Shown: positions 38,901 through 48,582, counted from the stretch's first letter. The stretch is DNA of 64,000 bases from Alistipes sp. ZOR0009 (GCF_000798815.1 NZ_JTLD01000004.1:328511-392510); one strand, 5' to 3'. Numbers and translations: made by a program. Notes: a model not told the origin generated them from the sequence alone.

Positions 38901-41522
38901 TTGAAAAAGCTAATTATACTCATTTTCGCAGGGTTGCTGGTTGGTTGTTCTACTCAAAAGAACACGCTGGTTAGCCGTACCTACCACAACATCACCGCAA
39001 AATACAACTACCTTTTCAACGCTCAAGAAAGCTACAACCTGAGCACAAAAAAATACAGCAAAGAATATAGCTACGAGTACAATTCGCTTCTTCCTGTTTT
39101 CCTTTTTGAGGATAAGGCTGCCCCCTCTAAAACAAGCGAGGGAATGGATCGGGCAATCATGAAAAGCGGTCTTTTAATTAAGTACCACTCCATCACAGCC
39201 AAGCCGTCAAAAGCAAAGCAAAATACGGCTGCCCAAAGAGCCTTTTACAACCAGCGAGAGTTCTGCAAATATGTTGATGATGCTTACCTCCTAATAGCCC
39301 TAGGCAATACCTACCTGCACGATTACGATAAAGCCCGCCAAGCCTTTAACCAAATCGTCCTTAACTATCCAAATACCGACACCAAGGTTGAAGCCCAAAT
39401 ATGGCTAGCATTAATTGCTGGTGCCGAAGGCGATTTAGTTCAATACGAAGATGCCTTAAACACAATAACACAATACGGTAAATGCCCCAACAGTTTACAG
39501 CCTTTACTACAGGCTGCACTAGCAAACTACTACATTAAAATTAAAAGTTACGCTAAAGCCATCGAATCTTTGGAGCAGGCTGCACGCCTCGAAACTCAGA
39601 AAGAAAACAGGTGCCGCTATCTTTACATCTTAGGCCAACTTTACCAAAAAACAGGTAATACTTTAGCCGCACAGCAAACCTTTCATCGGGTAGCAAAACG
39701 TGCTTCATCGTACGAGATGACCTTTAATGCCCGCTTGGAAGAGGCCCGTTCTTACTCTTCTGGAAATTCTGGAAACTTAAAGAATGAGCTGCAAAAGATG
39801 GCGAAGAGCGAACGAAATACTCCTTATAGAGATCAGATCTACTATACGATTGGAAAAATTTACCTTCAAGATAACAACGAAAAAGAAGCATTGTCTAATT
39901 TTCAGAAATCGCTAGAGTATGCATCCCCCAATAGCAACCAAAAAGGTGTAACCTTCGCTACTTTAGCAGATTTAGCCTTTTCTAAAAAAGATTTTCTTAA
40001 GGCACAAGCGTTATATGATAGCGCAAGCACACTCCTCCCAGATAGCCACCCGTTGTACTCGGACGTTCAAACGCGTTCTCAAAAATTAGGAAGACTCGCT
40101 AGTAGCATGCGTGAATACCAAAAGCAGGATAGCCTCATAAAACTTTCCATGCTCAACAAAGATGAGCTTACTCGGCTCGTTGATAAAAAAATTGAACAGC
40201 TAAAAACGCAACAGGAAAAAGTTCAGGAAGAACAGAATCGCCAGCAATCGTACCTGATGAACCAAAACAATCTTGCTTTGGGAAACCAGCAAAGCAACAG
40301 CTGGTATTTTTACAACCAGTCTGCATTAGCTTTTGGAGCAGCCGAATTTAAAATGAGATGGGGACAACGAAAGCTCGAAGATAACTGGCGCCGAAAAAAT
40401 AAGGGAAACATTGCAGATTTTGCAGAGGCAGCCAAGTCCGAAGAAAAAAAATCAGAAGAAACTCGCTCGCCACTAACACGCGAGTACTACTTCGCTGATA
40501 TCCCTAAAAACGAGAATGAAAGAGCTGCTGCAATCAAAAAAGCACAAGACGCACTACTCGATGCTGCCGATGCTTACCGTGTTGATATTGAAGATCCAAA
40601 ATCAGCCATAACAACTGCAGAATCGCTGCTAAAAGAAGATTTATCAGCAGAAAATAGGCTAAAAGCCTATACTATTTGCTATCAGTCGTACACAGCGCTT
40701 AACGACATGGCAAATGCAGAACACTATAAAAAACTTATTGCAACTAAATACCCTCAGAGTATAACTAAACAATCTTTTGAAACAGCATCATCGATCTCGA
40801 ATATGAGCAATGCAGATAGCAAAGCGCTAGAACAATGCATCGAGCTAATTAATGTGGGCAAATTCAAAGAAAGCTTAGAGATTAGTAGGCCATTTACAGA
40901 CAAAAAGAATCCGCTTACTCCCCAATTTGCGCTTGCTAAAGCACTTGCCATTGGAGGATTAGAAGGAAAAGATGCATACAGAAAAGAACTTTCGTCTCTG
41001 ATAGAAGAATTTCCGAATACAGAAGTAGCCAAAACGGCTGCAGAATATGTCGCTCAACTAGACAAGGTTGCACTCAATCGCTTAAACCCCAAAGAAGACC
41101 AACCTAAATCAGCGACTCCTAACGAGATTGCAGCCACCCATAATTCGGACGCTACAACCAGATATCTTGCAACAGACGGTAGCCATGAGCTAGTCATTAT
41201 AATACCACAAAACACAAACTTTAATCAACTTAAATTCAACCTAATATCGTTTAACCTCGAATCATTCCCTGACACCGAGTTCAACATCACAAAGGAATCA
41301 TTCGATAGCAATAATGATATTGTAAGAATAAAAGCCTTTGACAGTAAGAAAAAGTCGCTTGATTACTACTTTTTGCTGCTACAGAAGCAAGATCTGATAA
41401 ACCAATCGGGAGCTAGCAACTTTGCTTTATTTGCCATTTCCGCTCAGAACCTAGAGCTGCTACTGAAGGACAAGGCTCTAACAACCTATTCCGACTTCTT
41501 TATGAAGGAATACTTAAAATAA
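38901..41522 (+). CDS. PorW/SprE-like TPR lipoprotein of T9SS
   Basis: 873 residues beginning at a TTG (38901). No in-frame ATG lies upstream, and the TTG start yields a lipoprotein signal (KKLIILIFAGLLVGC, lipobox Cys17), so the TTG is very likely real. After the Cys comes NTLVSRTYHNITAKYNYLFN, which matches PorW/SprE starts. Several TPR-like helical pairs cover about 100-480; a Lys/Glu/Gln-rich coiled stretch sits near 405-460; the last 110 residues form a beta-rich domain (HELVIIIPQNTNFNQLKF). PorW/SprE is an outer-membrane lipoprotein required for T9SS function. sprA lies 4.5 kb away. Confidence 0.85.
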   Translation: MKKLIILIFAGLLVGCSTQKNTLVSRTYHNITAKYNYLFNAQESYNLSTKKYSKEYSYEYNSLLPVFLFEDKAAPSKTSEGMDRAIMKSGLLIKYHSITAKPSKAKQNTAAQRAFYNQREFCKYVDDAYLLIALGNTYLHDYDKARQAFNQIVLNYPNTDTKVEAQIWLALIAGAEGDLVQYEDALNTITQYGKCPNSLQPLLQAALANYYIKIKSYAKAIESLEQAARLETQKENRCRYLYILGQLYQKTGNTLAAQQTFHRVAKRASSYEMTFNARLEEARSYSSGNSGNLKNELQKMAKSERNTPYRDQIYYTIGKIYLQDNNEKEALSNFQKSLEYASPNSNQKGVTFATLADLAFSKKDFLKAQALYDSASTLLPDSHPLYSDVQTRSQKLGRLASSMREYQKQDSLIKLSMLNKDELTRLVDKKIEQLKTQQEKVQEEQNRQQSYLMNQNNLALGNQQSNSWYFYNQSALAFGAAEFKMRWGQRKLEDNWRRKNKGNIADFAEAAKSEEKKSEETRSPLTREYYFADIPKNENERAAAIKKAQDALLDAADAYRVDIEDPKSAITTAESLLKEDLSAENRLKAYTICYQSYTALNDMANAEHYKKLIATKYPQSITKQSFETASSISNMSNADSKALEQCIELINVGKFKESLEISRPFTDKKNPLTPQFALAKALAIGGLEGKDAYRKELSSLIEEFPNTEVAKTAAEYVAQLDKVALNRLNPKEDQPKSATPNEIAATHNSDATTRYLATDGSHELVIIIPQNTNFNQLKFNLISFNLESFPDTEFNITKESFDSNNDIVRIKAFDSKKKSLDYYFLLLQKQDLINQSGASNFALFAISAQNLELLLKDKALTTYSDFFMKEYLK

Positions 41523-41555
41523 AGTATAACAAGTGTAAAATTTTTACGTATAACT

Positions 41556-41581
41556 CAAGGCCACCCTAGCAAGTGGCCTTG
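41556..41581 (+). other. Hairpin after the PorW-like gene
   Basis: CAAGGCCAC (41556-41564) and GTGGCCTTG (41573-41581) form a perfect 9-bp stem with an 8-base loop. No T run follows, so it may be a weak terminator or a 3' end stabiliser. Confidence 0.6.
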
Positions 41582-41655
41582 AACATTAATAACGTAAGAT
41601 TCGTTGAAATCTAACGACGATTACTATATTCGCTACTTCTTTCAAACATAAGTAA

Positions 41656-42069
41656 ATGACTATTACGGTAAACGGGTTGTCCGATTTAGAAAATGCTGCG
41701 ATGCAGGTTGTAAAAGCAATTGGCGATCGAAAAATTGTAGCGCTTTACGGCCAGATGGGAGCAGGGAAAACTACTTTAGTAAAGCAAATTTGCGAATCTC
41801 TACAAGTACCTGATGTGGTTAACAGCCCCACTTTCTCGTTGGTTAACGAATACCTACAGCCAAACGGAGAACCGATATACCATTTTGATTTTTATAGAAT
41901 TAACAAGCTAGAGGAAGCCTACGATTTTGGTTACGAAGAATATTTCTATAGCGGCCATCTCTGCCTCATCGAATGGCCCGAGATCATAGACGAGCTTATT
42001 CCTGATGATGCGGTAAAGCTCCACATCAAGGTTGTTGATGAAAACAAAAGAGTAATAGAAATTAATTAA
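41656..42069 (+). CDS. tsaE: tRNA threonylcarbamoyladenosine ATPase TsaE
   Basis: 137 residues. TsaE is the ATPase partner of TsaB/TsaD in making t6A at position 37 of ANN-decoding tRNAs. Walker A is GQMGAGKTTLVKQI near residue 34; SPTFSLVNEY and HFDFYRI follow, and LCLIEWPEII is the Walker B-like region. The alanine dehydrogenase gene starts 11 bases downstream on the same strand, so the two are probably cotranscribed. Confidence 0.95.
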   Translation: MTITVNGLSDLENAAMQVVKAIGDRKIVALYGQMGAGKTTLVKQICESLQVPDVVNSPTFSLVNEYLQPNGEPIYHFDFYRINKLEEAYDFGYEEYFYSGHLCLIEWPEIIDELIPDDAVKLHIKVVDENKRVIEIN

Positions 42070-42080
42070 ACTTTAGTTTA

Positions 42081-43304
42081 ATGGTACAGGAGAATAGCAA
42101 AATAAGACCAAACTTCCCCATTTCGTGCGGATTACAACCCTTGGAGGAGATGCTAGAAATAGGTCGTAAAACAAAACGGCTGATCATTGGTATACCAAAG
42201 GAAACGACCTGTGGAGAAACTCGCGTCCCGCTTACTCCTGAAGCCGTAAAAATTCTTTCGACTTACGGACATGAGGTAATTATTGAGTCGAATGCTGGAA
42301 AAAACTCGAACTTCTCCGACCTGCACTACGCCGAAAATGGAGCAACAATAGTGCAAACAGCCAAGGAAGTTTTTCAATCAGACATTGTTATCAAGGTTTC
42401 ACCTTTCAGCCTAGAGGAAGTTCAGCTGATGAACAACAACCAAACAATAATATCGGCTCTACATATCAACAACTACACCCCAGATTACATTAAAGGGATA
42501 ATGCACAAAAAGGTGACAGCAATTGCATCCGATGGTATTAAAGATAGCGAAAACTGCTATCCTGTTCTTCGGTCAATGAGCGCCATTGCTGGATCTACCG
42601 CAATCCTTGCTGCTGCAGAGCTAATGAGCACAACCAATAAAGGAAAAGGCGTTTTACTAGGCAGTATCCCAGGCATTACACCGGCCGAAGTTGTTATCCT
42701 CGGAGCAAGCACTGCGGCCGAATACGCAGCTCGTGCAGCTATCGGCTTAGGAGCCGAGGTAAAAATTGTTGATCACTCCATTAAAAGGTTAACCGAGATA
42801 CAGCATCTCCTCGGACAGCGCATCTACACAAGCAACTTCCACCCCCAAATCATCGAAAAAATCCTCAAAACAGCCGACGTTGTTGTAGCTACTATCATCC
42901 CCGAAGATCCTAAAAACATCATTCAAATTGATGAAAGCTTGGTTAAGCAAATGAAGAATGGGGCGGTCATTATCGACATGACTGTTGACAGAGGAGGAAG
43001 TTTCAAAACGTCAGAGTACAAAACAAATAACGAACCTCCTTTTGTAAAGCACAACGTTATTCACTACTGCATACCAAACATTACATCTAGAGTTGCCAGA
43101 ACAGCCTCCATTGCGCTCAGCAACATTTATACTCAGCTGCTTCTAAATATGGCAGATGCTCCCAATATAACAACGTACCTTAAAGAAAATCCGGGAATCA
43201 GAAATGGCGTGTATGTTTTTAATGGATTGCTAACCAACAGCTATTTAGGCGAGATTTACAACATTCCATCTAAGGATATTGACCTGTTGATGGCTGCTTT
43301 TTAA
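42081..43304 (+). CDS. ald: Alanine dehydrogenase
   Basis: 407 residues. NAD-dependent oxidative deamination of L-alanine to pyruvate, or the reverse. Landmarks: IIGIPKETTCGETRVPLTPEAV, the substrate-site region SALHINNYTPDYI, AIAGSTAILAAAELM, and IDMTVDRGGSF near the C-terminal catalytic part. The first 35 residues (GLQPLEEMLEIGRKTKR) are an N-terminal extension seen in Bacteroidota members. The nucleotide loop reads VILGASTAAEYAAR: only the first glycine of the usual GxGxxG remains. Follows tsaE by 11 bases. Assignment to the Ald/PNT family is firm; activity is inferred. Confidence 0.85.
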   Translation: MVQENSKIRPNFPISCGLQPLEEMLEIGRKTKRLIIGIPKETTCGETRVPLTPEAVKILSTYGHEVIIESNAGKNSNFSDLHYAENGATIVQTAKEVFQSDIVIKVSPFSLEEVQLMNNNQTIISALHINNYTPDYIKGIMHKKVTAIASDGIKDSENCYPVLRSMSAIAGSTAILAAAELMSTTNKGKGVLLGSIPGITPAEVVILGASTAAEYAARAAIGLGAEVKIVDHSIKRLTEIQHLLGQRIYTSNFHPQIIEKILKTADVVVATIIPEDPKNIIQIDESLVKQMKNGAVIIDMTVDRGGSFKTSEYKTNNEPPFVKHNVIHYCIPNITSRVARTASIALSNIYTQLLLNMADAPNITTYLKENPGIRNGVYVFNGLLTNSYLGEIYNIPSKDIDLLMAAF

Positions 43305-43308
43305 TAGA

Positions 43309-44091
43309 TTACTGAGCAACAAAACGGTAGGTAATAGACCCCTTCTGAACAGATGGTGCATCGGCCTTAACAGTAAACCTTGATCGACGAGCGGCCTTCA
43401 ATGCTTCTGCAAAAAGGCATTCGCTTGCTTTTGTTTGAGACGATATGGAGGCAGAAGTAACAGCACCCCTTTGATTAACAACTATATCAACAACAACATC
43501 GCCACCGCCCTCGCAAAGGTATGCAGGAACAGGTAACTCGACCCCTTGCCTTCCTCCCAATGAGTATGCTAAAACTGAAACTCCTCGATAAGCCTTTTCA
43601 GAGCTAGCTCTTGAGCTTGCTTGCGAACCGGATTGCTGCTCTGGAGCTTTACTTGCCTCTAGAGATTTTTTATAAAGTTCCCTATTGGCGCGCATTTTCT
43701 CCTCCAGCTTCCGAGCTTCATCGTATACCGGATTCGCTTTACCAAACTTATCGTCTACCAGCTTATCGGTAAGCTTATTCAGGTTGCTATTAACCGCCAC
43801 ATTTCGAACTGTCGATACGCTATTTCTTTTTGCGGCCTCCTCTGTCTTTGGATCTTCCTTTTTTAGTATCTCATCTGCCAGCTTCTGTGGATTAGGCTGA
43901 ATTTGTTGTTGTATTGGCTGAAGCTCCATATAAACCATATCGTTAGATGGTTTTACCGGATTTAACTTCATTATTAGAACTAAAATAAGGATAACAAGGT
44001 GGAATATAACAGTACCCAATAACCCAACCTGATGAGCTATCAGCCATTCTTTAATTCCTCTTGGGCGCTGTTCGTTAAAAATATCCTCCAT
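43309..44091 (-). CDS. TonB-family energy transducer-like protein
   Basis: 260 residues from the ATG at 44091 (MEDIFNEQ); the frame extends to 44124. A short cytoplasmic N part (RPRGIKEWLIAHQ) precedes one membrane segment (GLLGTVIFHLVILILVLIM), then a Gln/Pro- and charge-rich periplasmic linker, and a C-terminal TonB-like domain (about 180-260: GGDVVVDIVVNQRGAVTSA, ALKAARRSRFTV). The conserved phrase GGRQGVELPVPAYLCEGGG just before that domain is a Bacteroidota variant. ExbB/ExbD are not adjacent. It converges with ald, four bases apart. Confidence 0.75.
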   Translation of the reverse strand: MEDIFNEQRPRGIKEWLIAHQVGLLGTVIFHLVILILVLIMKLNPVKPSNDMVYMELQPIQQQIQPNPQKLADEILKKEDPKTEEAAKRNSVSTVRNVAVNSNLNKLTDKLVDDKFGKANPVYDEARKLEEKMRANRELYKKSLEASKAPEQQSGSQASSRASSEKAYRGVSVLAYSLGGRQGVELPVPAYLCEGGGDVVVDIVVNQRGAVTSASISSQTKASECLFAEALKAARRSRFTVKADAPSVQKGSITYRFVAQ

Positions 44092-44265
44092 CGAAAACCT
44101 TAAAGTTTTGACAAAAATAATCATTACCAGAGAATGACCATCAAACTTTAAGAATCGCTAACAGCTCTTCCTCAAGAAAAATCGCCGAATAAAAGAGGGC
44201 ATAACCGCACATGGATGCTTATAGACAAAAGCATCAGGACATTGTCTTGCCCTTAACTTAAATAA

Positions 44266-44502
44266 TTAGCTAATAAAAAATTCCTTGTCGTCTACTACGA
44301 CTCTTTTAATTGCACTATACTTTAAAATTTTATTTTCTTGGCCACTACTCACATCGTTTGCCAAAAAATGACGAGAGGTTGCTGTTAACCGGTAGTTTAA
44401 TGGCAATGAATAGGCACTTTGGTCATCAAATACTAAGAATCTGTAGGTGGCCTCAATTAATAACTTTTTGAGCACATCCTCATCGAAAACAAATACTCGC
44501 AT
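44266..44502 (-). CDS. Small protein of unknown function
   Basis: 78 residues (MRVFVFDEDVLKKLLIEATY...). I recognise no family. It is free of low-complexity repeats, has a plausible start, and its composition is like neighbouring genes, so it is kept as a probable gene. A divergent gene starts at 44775, with 272 AT-rich bases between them. Confidence 0.5.
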   Translation of the reverse strand: MRVFVFDEDVLKKLLIEATYRFLVFDDQSAYSLPLNYRLTATSRHFLANDVSSGQENKILKYSAIKRVVVDDKEFFIS

Positions 44503-44752
44503 AGCTACTTTTTTTATGTTTAAAACTATCTATCTAATACTCAAAGAACACTAAAATACACTCCTTAACCGAAGTCGTCTCCAAATAAAACTATTTGCAC
44601 TTTATTTGCAAATAAATCTATATTATTTTATTAACAACTTTAAAATAGTTATCAACAATTTAAAGGCGAAAACATTTACCTCCTCGTAACATTTTCGATA
44701 ACTGACTTTTGCATAAAAAAACAAGGCAAAGAAAAAGTCAAATACATTATGC

Positions 44753-44760
44753 TATCTTTG
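44753..44760 (+). promoter_or_regulatory. -7 box (TATCTTTG) just before the small membrane protein
   Basis: TATCTTTG matches TAnnTTTG and ends 14 bases before the ATG at 44775. The transcript would therefore have a leader of only about ten bases. Confidence 0.6.
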
Positions 44761-44774
44761 CACAAATTTTTGAA

Positions 44775-45206
44775 ATGCCCCAACAGTACCCTAACCCGCA
44801 TACTTTAAGATGGACTTTTGACCTTGTTGGAACACCGGCAAGGCTACTCCTAAATATGATTGGCTTTACAGTGGCAGGGCTAATTAGCATAACCTACCCT
44901 ACCTACAGCTGGCTTATTCTGCTCTTTTGTGGAGCCTTAATCCCCAGCATCTTCAGCTACTGCTTGCTAAACTTACTGCTAGGCTTTGCCGAGCGATTCG
45001 ATTTGACCCAAGCATCCATGCTAAATCCATTAAAAATGAAGCTAATGCTGGTTTTGGATGTAATGCTTCTCTTTGCATTTATACTCCTCATCATCTACGA
45101 CGTTTGGTCTTCTCCCATTTTTAAGGTTATAGCATGCCCCATAATACCATCTGTACAACTTTTATGCTTGCGAGCAATGATTTTTTTCAACCATAAAGAA
45201 CAATAG
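44775..45206 (+). CDS. Small integral membrane protein of unknown function
   Basis: 143 residues from the ATG at 44775 (MPQQYPNPHTLRWTFDL); an upstream in-frame start at 44709 lies before the promoter and is rejected. Three to four hydrophobic segments are visible: ARLLLNMIGFTVAGLISI, WLILLFCGALIPSIFSYCLL, LVLDVMLLFAFILLIIYDV and a weaker last one. No family recognised. Monocistronic with a nearly leaderless mRNA. Confidence 0.65.
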   Translation: MPQQYPNPHTLRWTFDLVGTPARLLLNMIGFTVAGLISITYPTYSWLILLFCGALIPSIFSYCLLNLLLGFAERFDLTQASMLNPLKMKLMLVLDVMLLFAFILLIIYDVWSSPIFKVIACPIIPSVQLLCLRAMIFFNHKEQ

Positions 45207-45335
45207 TCGTCCAATCAATTAAAGAAAAAGAACCTGAATGGGCAAAATCTTGTTTTTTTTTCGTTAATTTATATTGATAAATAGGCTAAGAAAAAAATGT
45301 AATTTTTTACAGTAGCCTTCGGACGTTTTTTTAAA

Positions 45336-45343
45336 TAATTTTG
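45336..45343 (+). promoter_or_regulatory. -7 box (TAATTTTG) just before the HU-SPOR gene
   Basis: TAATTTTG matches TAnnTTTG and ends 14 bases before the GTG start at 45358, the same spacing as for the preceding gene. Confidence 0.6.
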
Positions 45344-45357
45344 TAAAAAAATTTCCC

Positions 45358-46821
45358 GTGAATATTAGCCATTACATACAAGAGTTGCTCTTTTCAAAGC
45401 AGCAGGTAGCGCTACCTAATATTGGCACCTTCGAATTTGTTAGCAAACCAGCGCATATCGATAGTGCTACAGGAACAATTACGCCACCCTCCAAAACCAT
45501 TAAGTTTAGGTTTAACGAGGACTCTGGACATAGCGTGCTTGCCAGCTTTATTGCCAAAAAGTGCAATATTTCTGCAAGTAAGGCAATAGAAGAGGTAAAC
45601 GAATTCTCCAACCAAATACTAGAGACCCTCGGAAAAGGAAACGAATTCGAGCTTGATGGCATTGGCGTACTCCGTATGCTAGGGTCTGGATCAATCATTT
45701 TTTTGCCCATATCTACCTATAGTAGCCTTGGTGAATCTTTTGGTTTACCAACAATCAACCTTCAAACCCAAGCAGAAAAGGCTGTTCCTCAAGAGAAAAA
45801 AGCAGACATTTCATCTCCTGAGATAACAGAGTTCGAAATTGAAGATTCTTTTGAGCTTATTGAAGATTCTGCCGAAATATCAAAAGTTGAAGAGATGGAG
45901 GAAGCGATTCCTGTTGAAACCTTTGGAACAAAAGAGGAGGTTGCTGAAGCTAAAGAGCCAGAAAAAAGTTCTGCTGCTACAAGCGAAAAGATTGAAGAAC
46001 CTTTCAAAGCAGAGTCGAGAGCCGCAGCAATAAAGGCTGCAGAACCAGAAGTTATTCTAGAGATTCCAGGATCTAAAGATGATGAAATTCCAGTTGAGAG
46101 AAGCAAAAACAGCTGGATATGGATGTTCCTAATTGTTATTTGTGTTTTAGCCATCGCTTTTGTAGCGCTATATCACTACAAGCCGTCTCTTTTTTCCTTC
46201 TTGAGCTGGAACGACACAACCAAAATTGAAGAACCTCAGATTCCAACAGATTCCGATACTTCGTACTATAAAGCAATCACAGGAACGCTAGACGACACTG
46301 CGACGATTAATGACAGCGCAAGACTTGATAGCGCAAGAGCAAACCTGCAAAAGATTGATAGCATCTCTAAATCGGGAGCCAAACCTTCTCCCAAGCCAAC
46401 TATAAAAGATGGCAAAACAAGAAGAATGACCAAGGAAGAGGTGGAAAGCATTATCAACGAAAAGCTCAAGCTTGGCAATACCGTAAAGACGTCAGATACT
46501 CAGCCAAAGGCTGCATCTTCTCGACCTGTTAACGATGCCAAAGCGACAACCAAGCAAGCAGCACAAACGAAACCTGCTGCAGCACAAGTTCAAACAGGCG
46601 GTAACTACAACGTTATTGCAGCCAGCGTAAGAACTCAGGGCGAAGTACAACGGGAAGTTGCCCGATTAAAAGCAAAAGGCTTTACACCCCAAATCATCGA
46701 CAATGGTTCAGGCAAGATTCGTATCAGCATAGGTGCATATCCCAACTCGCGCCAAGCAGCTACTGCCGCCCGAAATGCAAAATCGAAGTTAGGCGTTGAT
46801 GCTTGGGTCTTAAATCCGTAA
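45358..46821 (+). CDS. HU-CCDC81 / SPOR domain membrane protein
   Basis: 487 residues starting at GTG (45358). N-terminal HU-CCDC81-type domains (about 1-135: MNISHYIQELLFSKQQVALP, LPNIGTFEFV, ELDGIGVLRM), an acidic Glu-rich linker, one membrane segment (SWIWMFLIVICVLAIAFVALY, about 258-277), a Ser/Asp/Lys linker, and a C-terminal SPOR domain (about 415-487: YNVIAASVRTQGEVQREVARLKAKG without interruption, given here only as its outline). SPOR domains bind denuded peptidoglycan at division sites, so a role in the cell envelope at the septum is likely. The orientation puts HU-like domains in the cytoplasm and SPOR in the periplasm. Confidence 0.85.
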   Translation: MNISHYIQELLFSKQQVALPNIGTFEFVSKPAHIDSATGTITPPSKTIKFRFNEDSGHSVLASFIAKKCNISASKAIEEVNEFSNQILETLGKGNEFELDGIGVLRMLGSGSIIFLPISTYSSLGESFGLPTINLQTQAEKAVPQEKKADISSPEITEFEIEDSFELIEDSAEISKVEEMEEAIPVETFGTKEEVAEAKEPEKSSAATSEKIEEPFKAESRAAAIKAAEPEVILEIPGSKDDEIPVERSKNSWIWMFLIVICVLAIAFVALYHYKPSLFSFLSWNDTTKIEEPQIPTDSDTSYYKAITGTLDDTATINDSARLDSARANLQKIDSISKSGAKPSPKPTIKDGKTRRMTKEEVESIINEKLKLGNTVKTSDTQPKAASSRPVNDAKATTKQAAQTKPAAAQVQTGGNYNVIAASVRTQGEVQREVARLKAKGFTPQIIDNGSGKIRISIGAYPNSRQAATAARNAKSKLGVDAWVLNP

Positions 46822-46839
46822 ATATTAAAAACACAATAG

Positions 46840-46874
46840 AAAAAGGAGCCGGAATAAGTGGCTCCTTTTTTTTT
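46840..46874. terminator. Bidirectional terminator between the HU-SPOR gene and cysK
   Basis: GGAGCC (46845-46850) and GGCTCC (46860-46865), flanked by five A and nine T, with a 9-base loop. It separates two converging genes; the cysK stop codon touches the T run. Confidence 0.9.
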
Positions 46875-47804
46875 CTACAATTCACTGTCGGAAATAAATA
46901 GGTTTGGAACAGAAAGATAGCGCTCTCCGGTGTCATAGTTGAAGGTCAAAACCCTTGAGCCTTTAGGCATTTCAGGTAGCTTTTGGTTAATGGCAGATAG
47001 CGAAGCTCCACTCGAAATCCCAACAAAAAGCCCCTCTTCTCTAGCAGCACGACGAGCAAATTCAAAAGCATCGCGCTCATCCACCTGAATAACACCATCA
47101 AGAAGGTTTACCTCTAAATTCTTTGGTATAAACCCAGCACCAATCCCTTGAATTGGATGAGGAGATGGCTGTCCACCGCTAATTACAGGCGATTTAACGG
47201 GTTCTACCGCAAAAACTTTTAGGTTCGGAAATTTTGCTTTCAAAACCTTTGCAACTCCAGAGATATGACCGCCAGTACCAACTCCGGTTATCAGGTAGTC
47301 TAAACCATCTGGAAAGTCTGCAATAATTTCCTGCGCAGTAGTCTGCTCATGGATTGCGTTATTGGCCGGATTCTCGAATTGCATAGGAATCCACACCTTC
47401 GGATTTTCAGACTGAATTTCGGTTGCCTTTTCAATTGCCCCCTTCATCCCCTTTTCCCTTGGAGTAAGTACCAATTCGGCTCCATAAGCCTTCATAATTG
47501 CACGACGCTCTACCGACATAGACTCCGGCATAACCAGCACAACCCTATAGCCCAAAGCTGCACCAACCATCGCCAAACCAACTCCAGTGTTACCAGAGGT
47601 TGGCTCAACAATCACAGAGTCGGACGTAAGAACTCCTCTCGCTTCTGCATCCCTAATCATCGACAGCGCAATTCGATCTTTTACGCTCCCTCCTGGATTC
47701 TGGCGTTCCAACTTTACCCAAACTTCAACATCTTCAGTAAAAAGCTTGCCGATCTTTAGATGTGGGGTGTTCCCAATAACATCTACTACAGAATTAACTC
47801 TCAT
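46875..47804 (-). CDS. cysK: Cysteine synthase (O-acetylserine sulfhydrylase)
   Basis: 309 residues. PLP enzyme making cysteine from O-acetylserine and sulfide. Motifs: [11 protein letters not shown] with the PLP lysine, [11 protein letters not shown], and [11 protein letters not shown] for the phosphate site. The ATG at 47804 ([14 protein letters not shown]) is chosen because it begins 4 bases after the cysE stop; the frame runs eight codons further up into cysE. cysE-cysK forms an operon, and the two proteins usually form the cysteine synthase complex. Confidence 0.95.
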   Translation of the reverse strand: MRVNSVVDVIGNTPHLKIGKLFTEDVEVWVKLERQNPGGSVKDRIALSMIRDAEARGVLTSDSVIVEPTSGNTGVGLAMVGAALGYRVVLVMPESMSVERRAIMKAYGAELVLTPREKGMKGAIEKATEIQSENPKVWIPMQFENPANNAIHEQTTAQEIIADFPDGLDYLITGVGTGGHISGVAKVLKAKFPNLKVFAVEPVKSPVISGGQPSPHPIQGIGAGFIPKNLEVNLLDGVIQVDERDAFEFARRAAREEGLFVGISSGASLSAINQKLPEMPKGSRVLTFNYDTGERYLSVPNLFISDSEL

Positions 47805-47808
47805 CTCG

Positions 47809-48582
47809 TTATTTATTTTGTAAAACAATTTTCGATTCTAGCGTATTAAAGACTTTAGTCATAGGTGGAATACTCTCTGTAAGCCACACGTTGCCACCTA
47901 CTACCGAACCGGCTCCAACAACCGTAGCACCGCCAAGAATGGTGGCTCCAGCATAAATGGTTACATCATCCTCTATTGTTGGATGGCGCTTGGCATCGGC
48001 ATCAACCTTATGGACAGATAGCGCACCAATGGTTACGCCCTGATAGATTTTGACACGGTCGCCGATTATGGAGGTTTCGCCAATAACAACACCCGTACCG
48101 TGATCTATAAAAAATTCGCGCCCAATATGAGCCCCTGGGTTTATATCAATACCCGTTTTACTATGAGCCATCTCCGTAAAAATGCGAGGTATAATATCCA
48201 CCCCAGCAATCCGCAGCAAATGGGCTATTCGATAGGTAGCTATGGCAAAAAATCCGGGATACACCATGGCAACCTCTTCGGGTGACGATGCAGCAGGGTC
48301 GTTATCGGCAATAAACGCAGCATCCTCGAGTAGGCGCTCGCGAACTAAGGGCAAGTTGCCGAAGAAATGATCTGCGATGCTCACAATTTCGACGTTAGAC
48401 ACTTTCATAAGAGACAGTATATTAACAAGCTCCGTCTTCAGTTCCACCTCCGACTCCACCTTCAGCGGGTAGCATAACGTTTCGCAGAGCACATGCGGAT
48501 GAACATGAGCAATAAGCCTACTCAAGTAGTTTTTCGAACGAACGATAACCTCCAGCTGCCGATTTTTATTTTCCTGTTGCAT
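47809..48582 (-). CDS. cysE: Serine O-acetyltransferase
   Basis: 257 residues. Makes O-acetylserine from serine and acetyl-CoA. An N-terminal helical domain (about 1-120) precedes a left-handed beta-helix of hexapeptide repeats ([53 protein letters not shown]). The short C-terminal tail ends in KIVLQNK and lacks a terminal Ile, the residue that docks into CysK in E. coli. A ribosome site (AAAGGAT) lies just before the start. A terminator-like hairpin lies 28-55 bases upstream of the ATG. Confidence 0.93.
   Translation of the reverse strand: MQQENKNRQLEVIVRSKNYLSRLIAHVHPHVLCETLCYPLKVESEVELKTELVNILSLMKVSNVEIVSIADHFFGNLPLVRERLLEDAAFIADNDPAASSPEEVAMVYPGFFAIATYRIAHLLRIAGVDIIPRIFTEMAHSKTGIDINPGAHIGREFFIDHGTGVVIGETSIIGDRVKIYQGVTIGALSVHKVDADAKRHPTIEDDVTIYAGATILGGATVVGAGSVVGGNVWLTESIPPMTKVFNTLESKIVLQNK

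Noticed and set aside
44649..44657. DnaA box (TTATCAACA) marking a replication origin
   Set aside because: A single one-mismatch site in AT-rich DNA, with no cluster of boxes and no dnaA nearby.
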